A DNA stretch of 64,000 nucleotides, taken from Seohaeicola saemankumensis. Lineage in GTDB: Bacteria; Pseudomonadota; Alphaproteobacteria; Rhodobacterales; Rhodobacteraceae. Location of the stretch: the NCBI RefSeq assembly GCF_020171285.1, contig NZ_JAIUZI010000002.1:372001-436000 (forward strand), in the 5' to 3' direction. Position 1 is the first letter of the stretch. Each line of letters starts with the position of its first letter. Positions 1-8,278 of this stretch are shown in pieces. A program made the position numbers and the translations under genes. The notes under the pieces were generated by a model that ran no database searches, was not told the origin of the DNA, and saw only the letters and a list, made by a program, of their open reading frames with translations.

Positions 1-1073
1 ATGAAGGCCAGCAGGTATTGCGAGGCGCGGTAGCCGTTGCCGGGATCGGCCTCGGTCCAGTCCTTGCGCGGCGGGGCCTTGCGGAATGTGCCGGTGTCCA
101 GCGCCGGATGCGCCTTGACCAGCGCCTTGGCCTCGCTGTCGAAATGGCGCGCGACCGGGGCCAGCGCGCCGGGTGCGATGGGGTCGCCGGCGATCTCGAT
201 CTCGGACATGAAGCTGTGCCAGAGCTGCCGGGGCAGGATGCGCTGGCGGCTGGCCAGCACCCGCAGGATCAGGTCGTTCAGCTGGCGTCCGCGCGCCAGC
301 CAGGCGGCCGAGGGTTGTTCGGGCGGGGCCATGTCATTGGCGCGCCCGATGGTGCCCGCGATGTCGAATGCCTCCTGGATCTCGCCCGTTGCGTCGGCGC
401 CAAAGAACCGGTCGGGCAGGTAGGGGCGCAGGGTGACGCTGCCGGTGCCGAATGCGCTCTCCCAGAACCGCACGAGCGCCTGGAAGTCGATCCAGAAGGG
501 CGGCGCCTGCACCTCGAGGAACTGGCCTGCCTGCGGGTCGATGACGGGGGCCGCGGCCAGCGATTGCGCCCACCAGTCGCCGCCATCGGCCAGCGCGATG
601 TCCCGGTCGAGCGGCGCGGCGCGCCCTTCCATGACCTGGGCGGCATAGACCCGCGCCAGAAGATGCGCGGGTTCGTCCACATGGGCCACGATCCGGATGT
701 CGGAGGACAGCGGTGTCAGCAGATCGCGCAGCCGCGCCAGTTCGGACGGGCGGTGCAGCGAGGCACCCAGTTGCGACGCCGACAGGATCAGGCTGTGGGG
801 TTGGTGCCTGTCCACCTCGCGGCGCAGTTCCTCGGCCAGCATGCTGCGCAGGGCGGTCTGCTTGTCCTCGGTGACAAAGCCGCGATTGAACCGCAGGGTG
901 TCGATATGGTCGGGGTCGGTCACGGCCATGTAGAGCCGGGTGTGGTTCCGGGACCCGGGGCTGCGCGGATAGAGCACGCCCTTGGCGGCGAGCTGCTCAC
1001 GCTTGTCCGCCATCACCTTTTGCAGCCGGTGCGCGCCGACCTGTTCCGGTCCGATGTGCAGGTATAGTCGCAT
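1..1073 (-). CDS. Sulfotransferase-like protein, 3' end cut by window edge
   Basis: The minus-strand frame is open from an ATG at 1073 to the left edge, giving at least 357 residues without a stop. It begins MRLYLHIGPEQVGAHRLQKV. This resembles the start of sulfotransferase-type P-loop proteins (a strand, a short glycine-bearing loop, then a helix), although the classical PKSGTT loop is degenerate here. The opening is similar in layout to the second half of the protein at 54384-55937 (ILHAGAPCAGTEELQLCLW). No signal peptide or membrane segment is visible. A glycosyltransferase is encoded just upstream on the same strand (1099-2136, 25 bp gap), so the two are probably co-transcribed and may act on surface glycans. 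Frame and orientation are confident. The family assignment rests on the N-terminal motif only and could be wrong. Confidence 0.6.
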   Translation of the reverse strand, partial: MRLYLHIGPEQVGAHRLQKVMADKREQLAAKGVLYPRSPGSRNHTRLYMAVTDPDHIDTLRFNRGFVTEDKQTALRSMLAEELRREVDRHQPHSLILSASQLGASLHRPSELARLRDLLTPLSSDIRIVAHVDEPAHLLARVYAAQVMEGRAAPLDRDIALADGGDWWAQSLAAAPVIDPQAGQFLEVQAPPFWIDFQALVRFWESAFGTGSVTLRPYLPDRFFGADATGEIQEAFDIAGTIGRANDMAPPEQPSAAWLARGRQLNDLILRVLASRQRILPRQLWHSFMSEIEIAGDPIAPGALAPVARHFDSEAKALVKAHPALDTGTFRKAPPRKDWTEADPGNGYRASQYLLAF

Positions 1074-1098
1074 CACGTCCTCTTTGATCGGCGGCCGG

Positions 1099-2136
1099 TC
1101 ACGACGCCAGCTCCAATCCCAGCCGGATCAGCAGGTCTTCCTCCTGCGGGGGCAGTTTCGAGGCGGCGCGCAATTGCGCCTGCATCTCGCGGTATTGGGG
1201 GCGGTCCAGCAGGGCGGCGCATTTGGCCCGGTGCAGGCGCACGGTTTCATCATGCAGGGCCGCGATTTCGGGGTCGGACTTCAACTCTTGCAGCGCCGCC
1301 CTGAGGCCGGGCAGATAGCGGTGAATGCTCTTGTCCTCGAAGGCGGGATCGTTGCGTTCGCGCCAGTATGTGTCGTCGAAGGCGCGGTGTTCGCGGTTGA
1401 CGTCGCCACGGTCGTTCTTGACCAGGTAGCTGTCCAGCGAGCGCAGCGCATAATGGTTCAGTGTGGCGAAATCGCGCGCGCCCTTTGCGGGAAACTTGCG
1501 GATCCGGCGCGGATTGGCCGCGACCAGGAACCGGTGCGGCACGTCGCGGCCCGATCCGTCGGTCCAGCGGGGGCGGCGGTTCTTGTTGATCTTCGGCTTG
1601 AAGAAGGGCCGGTGAGCGCCAAAGTACTGCAGTGGAAAATCGTGCCGCATCAGCGACTTGACCTCTTGCGCCGTCTCGCCGCACCACAGGTCGGGATTGT
1701 GCGACCGGGTGAACTGGGCGATGACCGGCGTGTCCTGAAACGTATCGACATCGTCATTGGCGAAGAACTGGAAATGTACCGAGATCGCCTGCGGTGTGCC
1801 GCAGGCCTCGATCAGCGCGGGGATGGTGTGATCGCCGACGTGGATATTCAGGAATTCATCGACATCCGCAACCCAGACCCAGTCGGCCCCGATCACGATG
1901 TCCTGCTTGGCGGCGTCCTTCAGCGCCTCCATCTGGTAATTGCGCCCCTCGGCCGGATTGGGCAGGTGGGTGAGCATGCCGCGCGCGGCCAGCGCATCCA
2001 GAAGCCGGTCGGTGCCGTCGTCGCAGTCGTTGGAATAGAACAGGAAATCGGTGACCCCGATCAGCCGGTTGAAGGCAATCCACTCCAGCAGGAAAGGACC
2101 CTCGTTCTTGACGCAGGTTACCGCGGTGATCCGCAT
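1099..2136 (-). CDS. Glycosyltransferase family 2-like protein
   Basis: A 345-residue protein starting at MRITAVTCVKNEGPFLLEW. This is the typical opening of the family 2/92-like glycosyltransferases found in roseobacters, with CVKNEGPFLLEWIAFNRLIG followed by FYSNDCDDGTD. An acidic metal-binding motif appears at WVWVADVDEFLNI (DVDEF, about residue 98), as expected for a GT-A fold using a nucleotide-sugar donor. The start was chosen because a purine-rich Shine-Dalgarno (GAAGGGGGG) lies just before ATG 2136; a longer reading frame exists upstream but lacks this. No signal peptide is seen, so it is cytosolic. It precedes the sulfotransferase-like gene at 1-1073 and may share its transcript. Donor and acceptor cannot be predicted from sequence. 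Confidence 0.8.
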   Translation of the reverse strand: MRITAVTCVKNEGPFLLEWIAFNRLIGVTDFLFYSNDCDDGTDRLLDALAARGMLTHLPNPAEGRNYQMEALKDAAKQDIVIGADWVWVADVDEFLNIHVGDHTIPALIEACGTPQAISVHFQFFANDDVDTFQDTPVIAQFTRSHNPDLWCGETAQEVKSLMRHDFPLQYFGAHRPFFKPKINKNRRPRWTDGSGRDVPHRFLVAANPRRIRKFPAKGARDFATLNHYALRSLDSYLVKNDRGDVNREHRAFDDTYWRERNDPAFEDKSIHRYLPGLRAALQELKSDPEIAALHDETVRLHRAKCAALLDRPQYREMQAQLRAASKLPPQEEDLLIRLGLELAS

Positions 2137-2259
2137 GATCCCCCCTTCGCCGCGCCGCTGCTGCTGCCGTCCATCCGCCTGTCGCCTTGTCCGTGTCCCG
2201 CCGATCATGGGGACAACTGCTTTATTGTTTCCTAACTCATGACATTGCCGGCCTGTTCC

Positions 2260-2301
2260 GTCAACATTTGCGGGGCTTCTCCGACCTTTCGGCATGTTGA
2301 C
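2260..2301. promoter_or_regulatory. Inverted repeat in divergent intergenic region (candidate operator)
   Basis: GTCAACAT at 2260-2267 is matched by its exact reverse complement ATGTTGAC at 2294-2301, with 26 bases between. It lies in the 208-bp gap between the minus-strand glycosyltransferase (start 2136) and the plus-strand coxD (start 2345). That is where a control site for either gene would sit. No regulator can be assigned. Confidence 0.35.
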
Positions 2302-2344
2302 GATTGCCCGTTCCCGTGACTTTCTGTGCGCAAGGGGAGTTCAT

Positions 2345-3253
2345 ATGCAGATACCAAATTCGATCGACGCGGTGCAGTCCATGCTGGCCGGCCAGGGCTA
2401 TGTCTGTGGGCGGGCGCTGGCGACGGTGGTGTTCCTGTCGCTGAAACTGGGCCGGCCGCTGTTTCTGGAGGGCGAGGCCGGCGTCGGCAAGACCGAGATC
2501 GCCAAGGCGCTGGCGCAGGGGCTGAACCGCCGGCTGATCCGGCTGCAATGCTACGAGGGGCTGGATGCCGCGAGCGCGGTCTACGAATGGAATTTTCCGG
2601 CGCAGATGGTGGCGATCCGCATGGCGGAGGCGTCCGGCGGGGCCGACCGCGCCGCGCTGCAAAGCGAATTGTTCAGCGCTGAGTACCTCACCGAACGGCC
2701 GCTGCTGCAGGCGATGCGCCCGGATGAAAACGGCGCGCCGGTGCTGCTGATCGACGAGCTGGACCGTACCGACGAACCGTTCGAGGCCTTCCTGCTCGAG
2801 GCGCTGTCGGATTTCCAGGTGACCATCCCGGAACTCGGCACGATCAAGGCGCCGGAGCCGCCGATTGTCATCCTGACCTCGAACCGCACGCGCGAGGTGC
2901 ATGACGCGCTGAAACGGCGCTGTCTCTATCACTGGGTCGATTACCCCGATTTCGACCGCGAGCTGGAGATCCTGCACGCCCGCGCGCCCGAGGCCACCGA
3001 GGCGCTCAGCCGCGAGGTGGTGGCCTTTGTGCAAAAGCTGCGCACCGAGGATCTGTTCAAGAAACCGGGTGTGGCCGAAACCATAGACTGGGCCAAATGC
3101 CTGCTGGCACTGGACGTGATCAACCTGTCGCCGCAGGTGATCGCCGACACCGTGGGCGCGATCCTGAAATACCAGGACGACATCCAGAAGCTGCAGGGGT
3201 CCGAGGCCAAACGCCTGTTGGACGAGGCCAGCGCCGGTTTGGAACCGGCATGA
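2345..3253 (+). CDS. coxD: MoxR-type AAA+ ATPase (CoxD-like)
   Basis: A 302-residue AAA+ ATPase of the MoxR/CoxD class. Walker A is GEAGVGKTE (about residues 43-51), Walker B is VLLIDELDRTDEPFEAFLLE (about 134-153), and sensor-type TSNRTREVHDALKRRC follows. In Oligotropha, CoxD unfolds or remodels the apo large subunit of CO dehydrogenase so the copper-sulfur-molybdenum site can be built. A related chaperone role for the CoxL encoded downstream is inferred. The start at 2345 is preceded by AAGGGGAG at good spacing; an upstream in-frame ATG at 2294 lies inside the candidate operator and is unlikely. The partner von Willebrand protein CoxE follows immediately. CoxD/CoxE pairs also serve other molybdenum hydroxylases. 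Confidence 0.85.
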   Translation: MQIPNSIDAVQSMLAGQGYVCGRALATVVFLSLKLGRPLFLEGEAGVGKTEIAKALAQGLNRRLIRLQCYEGLDAASAVYEWNFPAQMVAIRMAEASGGADRAALQSELFSAEYLTERPLLQAMRPDENGAPVLLIDELDRTDEPFEAFLLEALSDFQVTIPELGTIKAPEPPIVILTSNRTREVHDALKRRCLYHWVDYPDFDRELEILHARAPEATEALSREVVAFVQKLRTEDLFKKPGVAETIDWAKCLLALDVINLSPQVIADTVGAILKYQDDIQKLQGSEAKRLLDEASAGLEPA

Positions 3254-3254
3254 T

Positions 3255-3301
3255 CCTTCTTCTGTTCGGAAATATCCCGGGGGTATGGGGGCAGAGCCCC
3301 C
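3255..3301 (-). repeat. Interspersed palindromic repeat, type 2 (copy 1)
   Basis: Reading on the minus strand: a GGGGGCTCTGCCCCC hairpin, then CCCCCGGGATATTTCCGAACAGAAGAAG. The same unit occurs in the opposite direction at 52931-52990. It fills the gap between coxD and coxE. Confidence 0.7.
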
Positions 3302-3311
3302 ATTTCGCTCT

Positions 3312-4574
3312 GTGAGCGAACAGATCCCCCTCACGCTGCCGGAAAACCCGAAGCTGGCGCAGAATATCCTGCATTTCGCCCGTGCGCTGCGCAAGGCGGG
3401 GCTGCCGATCGGGCCGGGGCGGGTGACCGATGCGATCCGGGCGGTGCAGGCGGCGGGGTTCACCTCGAAAACCGATTTCTACTGGACGCTGCATGCCTGT
3501 TTCGTGAACCGGCCCGAGCATCGCACCGTCTTTGGCCAGGTGTTCCGCCTCTACTGGCGCGATCCGCGGTACATGGAACACATGATGGCGATGATGCTGC
3601 CGGCGATCCGGGGCGTGCAGGAGGATCGCCCGGCGCAGGCCGCCGAAAAACGGGCGGCCGAGGCGCTGCTGGACGGGGTGCAGCGCGATGTCCCGGAGGA
3701 CGCCCCCGATGGCCCCGAGGAGGAGACCGCGATCGAGGTGGATTCCTCGCTCACCATGTCGTCGGAGGAGCGGCTGCGCAGCCTCGATTTCGAACAGATG
3801 AGCACCGCCGAGATCGCCGAGGCCAAGCGGATGCTGGCCCGGTTGCGGTTGCCGATCAAGCCGATCCCGTCGCGCCGGGGGCAGGCCAGCGCGCTGGGGC
3901 GGCGGATGGATTACCGCAAGACGCTGCGCGCGGCGATGCGGCAGGGCGGCGAGATCCGCGACCTGCACCGGCTGAGCCCGAAACCGCGTTGGCCGAACCT
4001 GGTTGTGCTTTGCGATATTTCCGGTTCGATGAGCCAGTACAGCCGGGTGATCCTGCATTTCCTCCACGCGGTATCGAATGCCAAGGGGCAGGGCTGGGCC
4101 AAGGTGCATGCGTTCACCTTTGGCACCCGGCTGACCAATATCACCCGGCATCTGAACCAGCGCGATGTCGATGCGGCGCTGGCCGCCGCCGGGGCGGAGG
4201 CGCAGGACTGGGAGGGCGGCACGCGGATCGGGCAATGCCTGCACGCGTTTAACCGCGACTGGTCGCGGCGGGTCATGGGGCAGGGGGCGGTGGTGCTGCT
4301 GATCACCGACGGGCTGGACCGGGACGACCCCGATGATTTGGCCCGCGAGATGGAGCGGCTGCATCTGTCGGCGCGCCGGGTGATCTGGCTGAATCCTCTG
4401 CTGCGCTGGGACGGGTTCGCGCCCAAGGCGCGCGGCATCGCCGCGATGTTGCCGCATGTGGACAGTTTTCGCGCCGGTCATTCCGTCGATTCGCTGGCTG
4501 AACTGGCGCAGGTGATCTCGCGCCCGGACGATGTCGGAGAAAAATCCCGGCTGATGGCGCTGGCGCGCGGTTGA
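3312..4574 (+). CDS. coxE: von Willebrand factor A protein (CoxE-like)
   Basis: A 420-residue protein of the CoxE/VWA family, partner of the MoxR ATPase encoded just before it. The N-terminal helical part (ENPKLAQNILHFARALRKAG) is typical of CoxE. The C-terminal von Willebrand A domain has a MIDAS metal site DISGS at residues 235-239 and a later TDGLDRDDPDD. An acidic linker (PDGPEEETAIEVDSS) lies between them. Family members act with CoxD in maturing the molybdenum active site of CO-dehydrogenase-type enzymes. The start is uncertain. GTG at 3312 lies just after the palindromic repeat; an in-frame ATG at 3285 lies inside the repeat and would add nine residues (MGAEPPFRS). I prefer 3312, but neither has a clear ribosome binding site. 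Confidence 0.82.
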   Translation: MSEQIPLTLPENPKLAQNILHFARALRKAGLPIGPGRVTDAIRAVQAAGFTSKTDFYWTLHACFVNRPEHRTVFGQVFRLYWRDPRYMEHMMAMMLPAIRGVQEDRPAQAAEKRAAEALLDGVQRDVPEDAPDGPEEETAIEVDSSLTMSSEERLRSLDFEQMSTAEIAEAKRMLARLRLPIKPIPSRRGQASALGRRMDYRKTLRAAMRQGGEIRDLHRLSPKPRWPNLVVLCDISGSMSQYSRVILHFLHAVSNAKGQGWAKVHAFTFGTRLTNITRHLNQRDVDAALAAAGAEAQDWEGGTRIGQCLHAFNRDWSRRVMGQGAVVLLITDGLDRDDPDDLAREMERLHLSARRVIWLNPLLRWDGFAPKARGIAAMLPHVDSFRAGHSVDSLAELAQVISRPDDVGEKSRLMALARG

Positions 4575-4676
4575 GATCGCGGGCGGTATCGGGCGGCGCC
4601 GGCGGAATTTGATCTGAATCATTCCAAAAGCGGAATATCTATTGCATTCTCGTTCGTGAATGTAACAATTCACCTA

Positions 4677-4827
4677 GTTGAGTCGCATGGCCTTGGTCGA
4701 GAGGCGCCCGTTGGATGGAATGGACTTGCGCGACTCGCAACAGACAGGGGTTCCCCAACCTCTGGGCGTGGTTCATGTGGGTACCACGCCAGGCGGTCCG
4801 GTATTCTCGTGTTCCTACCGGGCCGCC
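4677..4827. other. Highly structured gene-free segment (candidate non-coding RNA or leader)
   Basis: The 422 bases from 4575 to 4996 hold no credible gene: the small open frames there have no codon or family logic. Strong stems are visible. GAGTCGC 4680-4686 pairs with GCGACTC 4730-4736, extended by GTT/AAC. GGCGTGGT 4765-4772 pairs with ACCACGCC 4783-4790. A 12-bp arm at 4792-4803 pairs with 4816-4827. AGAGG plus TTGG (about 4700-4714) could also pair with CCAACCTCT (4755-4763), which would cross the first stem as a pseudoknot. Further small stems follow to 4935. A possible promoter (TTGCAT, then TAACAA) lies near 4643-4669. I do not recognise a known family: no tmRNA, SRP, RNase P or tRNA signature is present. 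It may be an RNA gene, an mRNA leader for the DUF1203 gene, or decayed sequence. Strand is undetermined. Confidence 0.35.
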
Positions 4828-4996
4828 TTACGACTTTTGGCTTACTGACAGTTTGAATACGAGGCCCGATACTTGGGGCGCTGGCCCCGCGCGGGCCGGA
4901 CGCGCAATGCGCAAGAACCGGTTCGCTGCCCGGTACCTGCACGCATAGGTCTTGGCCTGCCGCACTGTCGCGGTTCAACACCGGAGTAGCCATGTC

Positions 4997-5467
4997 ATGA
5001 CCCTGCAGTTTCTCCCTCTCGACAGCGATTTTGTCGCCGCCATCCGCGCCGGCGGCCCCGATGCCTATGGCAACCCCGCTGAACATGCGGTCTCGGACGG
5101 GCCGGGGAACCCGTGCCGTCATTGCCTGCGCCCGATCCCGAGCGGCGTGGGGATGCTGATCCTGGCCGCGCGTCCGTTTCCGGATTTGCAGCCCTATGCC
5201 GAGACCGGGCCGATTTTTCTGTGTGCCGAGGATTGCGCGCCGTGGCAGGGCGACGGGGTGCCCGAGATCGCCACGACGGCGCCTGACTACCTGCTCAAGG
5301 GGTATAGCGCGGCGCATCGGATCGTCTATGGCAGCGGGAAAGTGGTTCCGGCGGGTGAAGTCAGTGCCTATGCCGCTGAATTATTGCGCGATCCGCGTAT
5401 TGCCTATGTTGACCTTCGCTCGGCGCGGAACAATTGTTTCCAGACCCGGATCACGGAGAGACCATGA
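4997..5467 (+). CDS. DUF1203 family protein
   Basis: A 156-residue protein matching the DUF1203 pattern: a central CRHCLRPIPSGVGMLILAAR, then RPFPDLQPYAETGPIFLCAE with CAPW, then a C-terminal VDLRSARNNCFQTRI. The two CxxC-like cysteines and the conserved C-terminal NNCFQ block are hallmarks of the family, whose function is unknown. Start: ATG 4997; an upstream ATG at 4992 reads straight into a stop. The stop codon overlaps the ATG of the XdhC-like gene (ATGA at 5464-5467), so it is translationally coupled to the molybdenum-enzyme maturation genes. This suggests, but does not show, a link to them. Confidence 0.8.
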   Translation: MTLQFLPLDSDFVAAIRAGGPDAYGNPAEHAVSDGPGNPCRHCLRPIPSGVGMLILAARPFPDLQPYAETGPIFLCAEDCAPWQGDGVPEIATTAPDYLLKGYSAAHRIVYGSGKVVPAGEVSAYAAELLRDPRIAYVDLRSARNNCFQTRITERP

Positions 5468-6438
5468 CAGACGTCTTCGACAACATTCCCGAAACCACGC
5501 TGGCCTGGCATCGCGATGGCACCGGTGCGGCGCTGGCCACGGTGGTGGAAACCTGGGGCAGCGCCCCGCGCCGGGTCGGCGCGCAGCTGGTGATCGGTGG
5601 CGATGGCCGGATCGAGGGGTCGGTATCGGGTGGATGTGTCGAAGGCGCGGTGATCATGGAGGCGCTGGAGGCGCTGGAGGACGGCGAACACCGGCTGCTG
5701 GAGTTCGGGGTCAGCGACGAGGATGCCTTTGCCGTCGGGCTGGCCTGTGGCGGGACCATTCGCGTGCTGGTCGAACCGGTGGGGCCGGTGATGCCCGTCG
5801 ATCTGCTGGAGGAGCTGGTGGCGGCGCGGGCCGCCCGGCAGCCTTTGGCCTATGAGGTGGCGTTGGACAGCGGCGTGCGGCGATTGTTGCATGACGGCTA
5901 TCCCGAGCGGATGCGCATGGACCGCTCGGGCTTTGAGGACGATGGCCAGACCTTTGTCGCGGTGCACAACCCGCCGCTGCGGCTGATCGTGGTGGGGGCG
6001 GTGCATATCGCGCAGGCGCTGGTGCCGATGGCGCGGATCGCGGGGTATGACCCGGTGCTGATCGACCCGCGCGATGCCTTTGGATCGGCGGAACGGTTTC
6101 CTGGCGAGACGATTTTGCAGGACTGGCCGGACGAGGCGGTGGCCCGGCTGGGGCTGGATACGCGCACGGCGCTGGTGCTGCTGACCCATGACCCCAAGCT
6201 GGACGATCCGGCGCTGGAGGCGGCGCTGGGGGCAAAATGTTTCTATATCGGTGCGCTGGGATCGACACGCACCCATGCCAAGCGGGTCGATCGGATGCGG
6301 GCCGCCGGGTTCACCGACGACCAGATCGGGCGCATTCACGGGCCCATCGGTCTGGACATCGGGGCGGCGGGACCGTCGGAAATCGCGGTGGCGATCCTGG
6401 CCGAGATGACGGCGGTGCTGCGCGGCCGGCGGCCATGA
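5464..6438 (+). CDS. XdhC/CoxI family molybdenum-cofactor chaperone
   Basis: A 324-residue XdhC/CoxI family protein. The N-terminal XdhC_CoxI domain carries ETWGSAPRRVGAQLVIGGDG followed by SGGCVEGAVI. The C-terminal Rossmann-type domain (about residues 175-300) has LRLIVVGAVHIAQALVPMAR and IDPRDAFGSAERF. Family members bind molybdenum cofactor, help its sulfuration and deliver it to xanthine-dehydrogenase or CO-dehydrogenase-type apoenzymes. The gene overlaps the preceding DUF1203 stop and the following gene's start by ATGA junctions, so the three form one translationally coupled block. The most likely client is the CoxSLM enzyme encoded downstream. Confidence 0.85.
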   Translation: MTDVFDNIPETTLAWHRDGTGAALATVVETWGSAPRRVGAQLVIGGDGRIEGSVSGGCVEGAVIMEALEALEDGEHRLLEFGVSDEDAFAVGLACGGTIRVLVEPVGPVMPVDLLEELVAARAARQPLAYEVALDSGVRRLLHDGYPERMRMDRSGFEDDGQTFVAVHNPPLRLIVVGAVHIAQALVPMARIAGYDPVLIDPRDAFGSAERFPGETILQDWPDEAVARLGLDTRTALVLLTHDPKLDDPALEAALGAKCFYIGALGSTRTHAKRVDRMRAAGFTDDQIGRIHGPIGLDIGAAGPSEIAVAILAEMTAVLRGRRP

Positions 6439-7436
6439 AGTTCGGCCCGGTCGACATCGACCAGGCCGAAGGCGCGATTCTGGCGCATTCGGTCAAGCTG
6501 GATCAGGGGCGGTTGCGCAAGGGCGTGACGCTGGGCGCGGCGGATATCGCGGCGTTGAAGCGGGCGGGCCTGAGCGAGGTCATCGTCGCGCGGCCCGATG
6601 CGCAGGATTGCCATGAAAACGAAGCCGCCGCGCAGCTGGCGGCGGCGCTGGTGCCGGACCCGGCGGCGGTCGGGCTGCGGGTGACGGCGCCGTTCACGGG
6701 GCGGGTCAACATTCTGGCCGACGGACCAGGGGTGGTGCGGCTGGACGTGGCCGCGCTGGAGCGGTTCAACCGGGTGCATCCGATGATCACCATCGCGACG
6801 GTGCCGCAGTACCAGCAGATGGGGCCGGGCGGCATGGTGGCGACGATCAAGGTGATTGCGTTCGCGGTGCCGCAGGCCGATGTCGAGACGGCGGCCGCCG
6901 CAGCGCCGGCGTCGCTGGCGCTGGCCGGGCCGGCCCATGCCAGCGCCGGGCTGGTGATCACCGATATTCCGGGCGCGCCGGACGAGGCCAAGGGCCGCGC
7001 CGCCATCGCCGCACGTGTCGAGGCGCTGGGGATGACCCTGTCGGAGACCCGCGTGGTGCCGCACCGGCTGGAAGAGCTGACCGCGGCGCTGCGCGCGGTG
7101 GCGGGCGACATGGTGCTGATTCTGACAGCTTCGGCGACGATGGACATGGATGACGTGGCGCCCGGCGCGGTGCGCGCGGCGGGGGGGCGGGTGGACCGCT
7201 TTGGCATGCCGGTCGATCCCGGCAACCTGCTGTTTCTGGGCGCGCTGGACGGGCGTCCGGTGATCGGCCTGCCGGGGTGTGCCCGTTCACCGGCGCTTAA
7301 TGGTGCGGATTGGGTTCTGAGCCGGGTCGCCTGTGGGGTTTCGGTCAGCGGGGATGACATCGCGGCGATGGGCGTGGGCGGCCTGCTGAAGGAGATCCCG
7401 ACGCGTCCGCAGCCACGTGCGGGACGCGGGCGCTGA
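6435..7436 (+). CDS. Molybdopterin-binding (MoeA/MogA-like) protein
   Basis: A 333-residue protein that starts inside the XdhC-like gene (ATGA overlap). The opening MKFGPVDIDQAEGAILAHSV is characteristic of the molybdopterin-binding proteins found next to XdhC and CoxSLM genes. The later part (ITDIPGAPDEAKGRAAIAAR, then LILTASATMDMDDVAPGAVR and PVIGLPGCARSPALNGADWV) matches the MoCF_biosynth fold, with a glycine-rich pterin-binding loop. It lacks the full MoeA domain set, so it is more likely a dedicated cofactor-handling protein than the general molybdate-insertion enzyme. The following 267 bp (7437-7703) contain no gene. They include the coxS ribosome binding site and only a weak promoter candidate. 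Confidence 0.75.
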   Translation: MKFGPVDIDQAEGAILAHSVKLDQGRLRKGVTLGAADIAALKRAGLSEVIVARPDAQDCHENEAAAQLAAALVPDPAAVGLRVTAPFTGRVNILADGPGVVRLDVAALERFNRVHPMITIATVPQYQQMGPGGMVATIKVIAFAVPQADVETAAAAAPASLALAGPAHASAGLVITDIPGAPDEAKGRAAIAARVEALGMTLSETRVVPHRLEELTAALRAVAGDMVLILTASATMDMDDVAPGAVRAAGGRVDRFGMPVDPGNLLFLGALDGRPVIGLPGCARSPALNGADWVLSRVACGVSVSGDDIAAMGVGGLLKEIPTRPQPRAGRGR

Positions 7437-7703
7437 GGTCATGCTCCAAATGCTGCCCCGCAGCATCGCGCGGCCGGGCAAATCGCCAGAATATTGTGCG
7501 AAAATGGGCGCTTACTGAGTGATGGGCGGTCTCCTACTTTGGTCGTACGATCGCGGGGGATGCTCCATATTTCTCAACGGGTTGCGGGGGCGTGCGGGGG
7601 ATCGGGCCGCATAGATCGCGGAAAACACCGAGATTTTTGTTCTCAAGTCAAACGGTGCGTGTTTAACTTCAACTCAATGAATAGAACCAATCGGGAGGAT
7701 CTC

Positions 7704-8189
7704 ATGACACAGGTCTCAATGACCGTGAACGGAAAGGCTGTGAGCGGCGATGTGGAAGGTCGCACGCTGCTGTCGTCTTTCCTACGCGACAAGCTGGGGA
7801 TGACCGGCACTCACGTGGGCTGCGATACCAGCCAGTGCGGCGCCTGCGTGGTGCATGTCGACGGCGCGGCGGTGAAATCCTGCACCATGCTGGCGCTGGA
7901 AGCCGAGGGCGCATCGGTGGACACCATCGAGGGCCAGGCGGCGGCGGACGGGTCGCTGAACGCGATCCAGCAGGCGTTTCAGGATCACCACGGGCTGCAG
8001 TGCGGTTTCTGCACGCCGGGCATGGTGATGAGCGCGGCGGCGCTGCTGAAGGAGAACCCCAAGCCGAGCGAGAGCGACGTGCGGGAATACCTGGAAGGCA
8101 ATATCTGCCGCTGCACCGGGTACCACAACATCGTCAAGGCGATCATGGCCGCGTCCGGTCAGGACGTCAGCGCCATCGCGGCGGAATAA
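7704..8189 (+). CDS. coxS: CO-dehydrogenase-type small subunit, 2Fe-2S
   Basis: A 161-residue small subunit with two [2Fe-2S] clusters. The plant-type N-terminal site uses C40, C45, C48 and C60. The C-terminal helical site uses C100 and C103 (CGFC) and C135 and C137 (CRCTGYHNI). This is the standard arrangement of the small subunit of the xanthine oxidase family. It passes electrons from the molybdenum centre in CoxL to FAD in CoxM. ATG 7704 is preceded by GGGAGGATCTC, a strong ribosome binding site. The order S-L-M is that of form II enzymes rather than the M-S-L order of the characterised form I CO dehydrogenase. Confidence 0.93.
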   Translation: MTQVSMTVNGKAVSGDVEGRTLLSSFLRDKLGMTGTHVGCDTSQCGACVVHVDGAAVKSCTMLALEAEGASVDTIEGQAAADGSLNAIQQAFQDHHGLQCGFCTPGMVMSAAALLKENPKPSESDVREYLEGNICRCTGYHNIVKAIMAASGQDVSAIAAE

Positions 8190-8201
8190 TCCGAGCACAG
8201 G

Positions 8202-8244
8202 TGGGTTGAAAACCCACCCTACGGCCGTTTCGCCCGTAGGGTGG
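8202..8244 (+). repeat. GGTGGGTT-GAAA-ACCCACC palindrome plus second stem
   Basis: GGTGGGTT and ACCCACC form a stem that is followed directly by CCTACGG...CCCGTAGG. The first stem and the CCTAC recur at 36303-36326, where they cover the stop codon of preT. The pair of stems fills most of the gap between coxS and coxL. Confidence 0.65.
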
Positions 8245-8278
8245 TCCGCGACCCGCCGACCCAGGGAGGAGACAGAAC

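Noticed and set aside
18..1067. Long plus-strand open frame (349 codons) at the left edge
   Set aside because: It is the mirror of a minus-strand coding frame that starts with a clear MRLYLHIG motif; the plus-strand translation is rich in Gly, Arg and Gln with no family logic.
4600..4990. tRNA, tmRNA, SRP RNA or RNase P in the gap
   Set aside because: No T-loop (GTTCRANTC with acceptor), no GGAAGGAAGCAG-like SRP core, no tag-peptide frame and no RNase P P4 motif were found.
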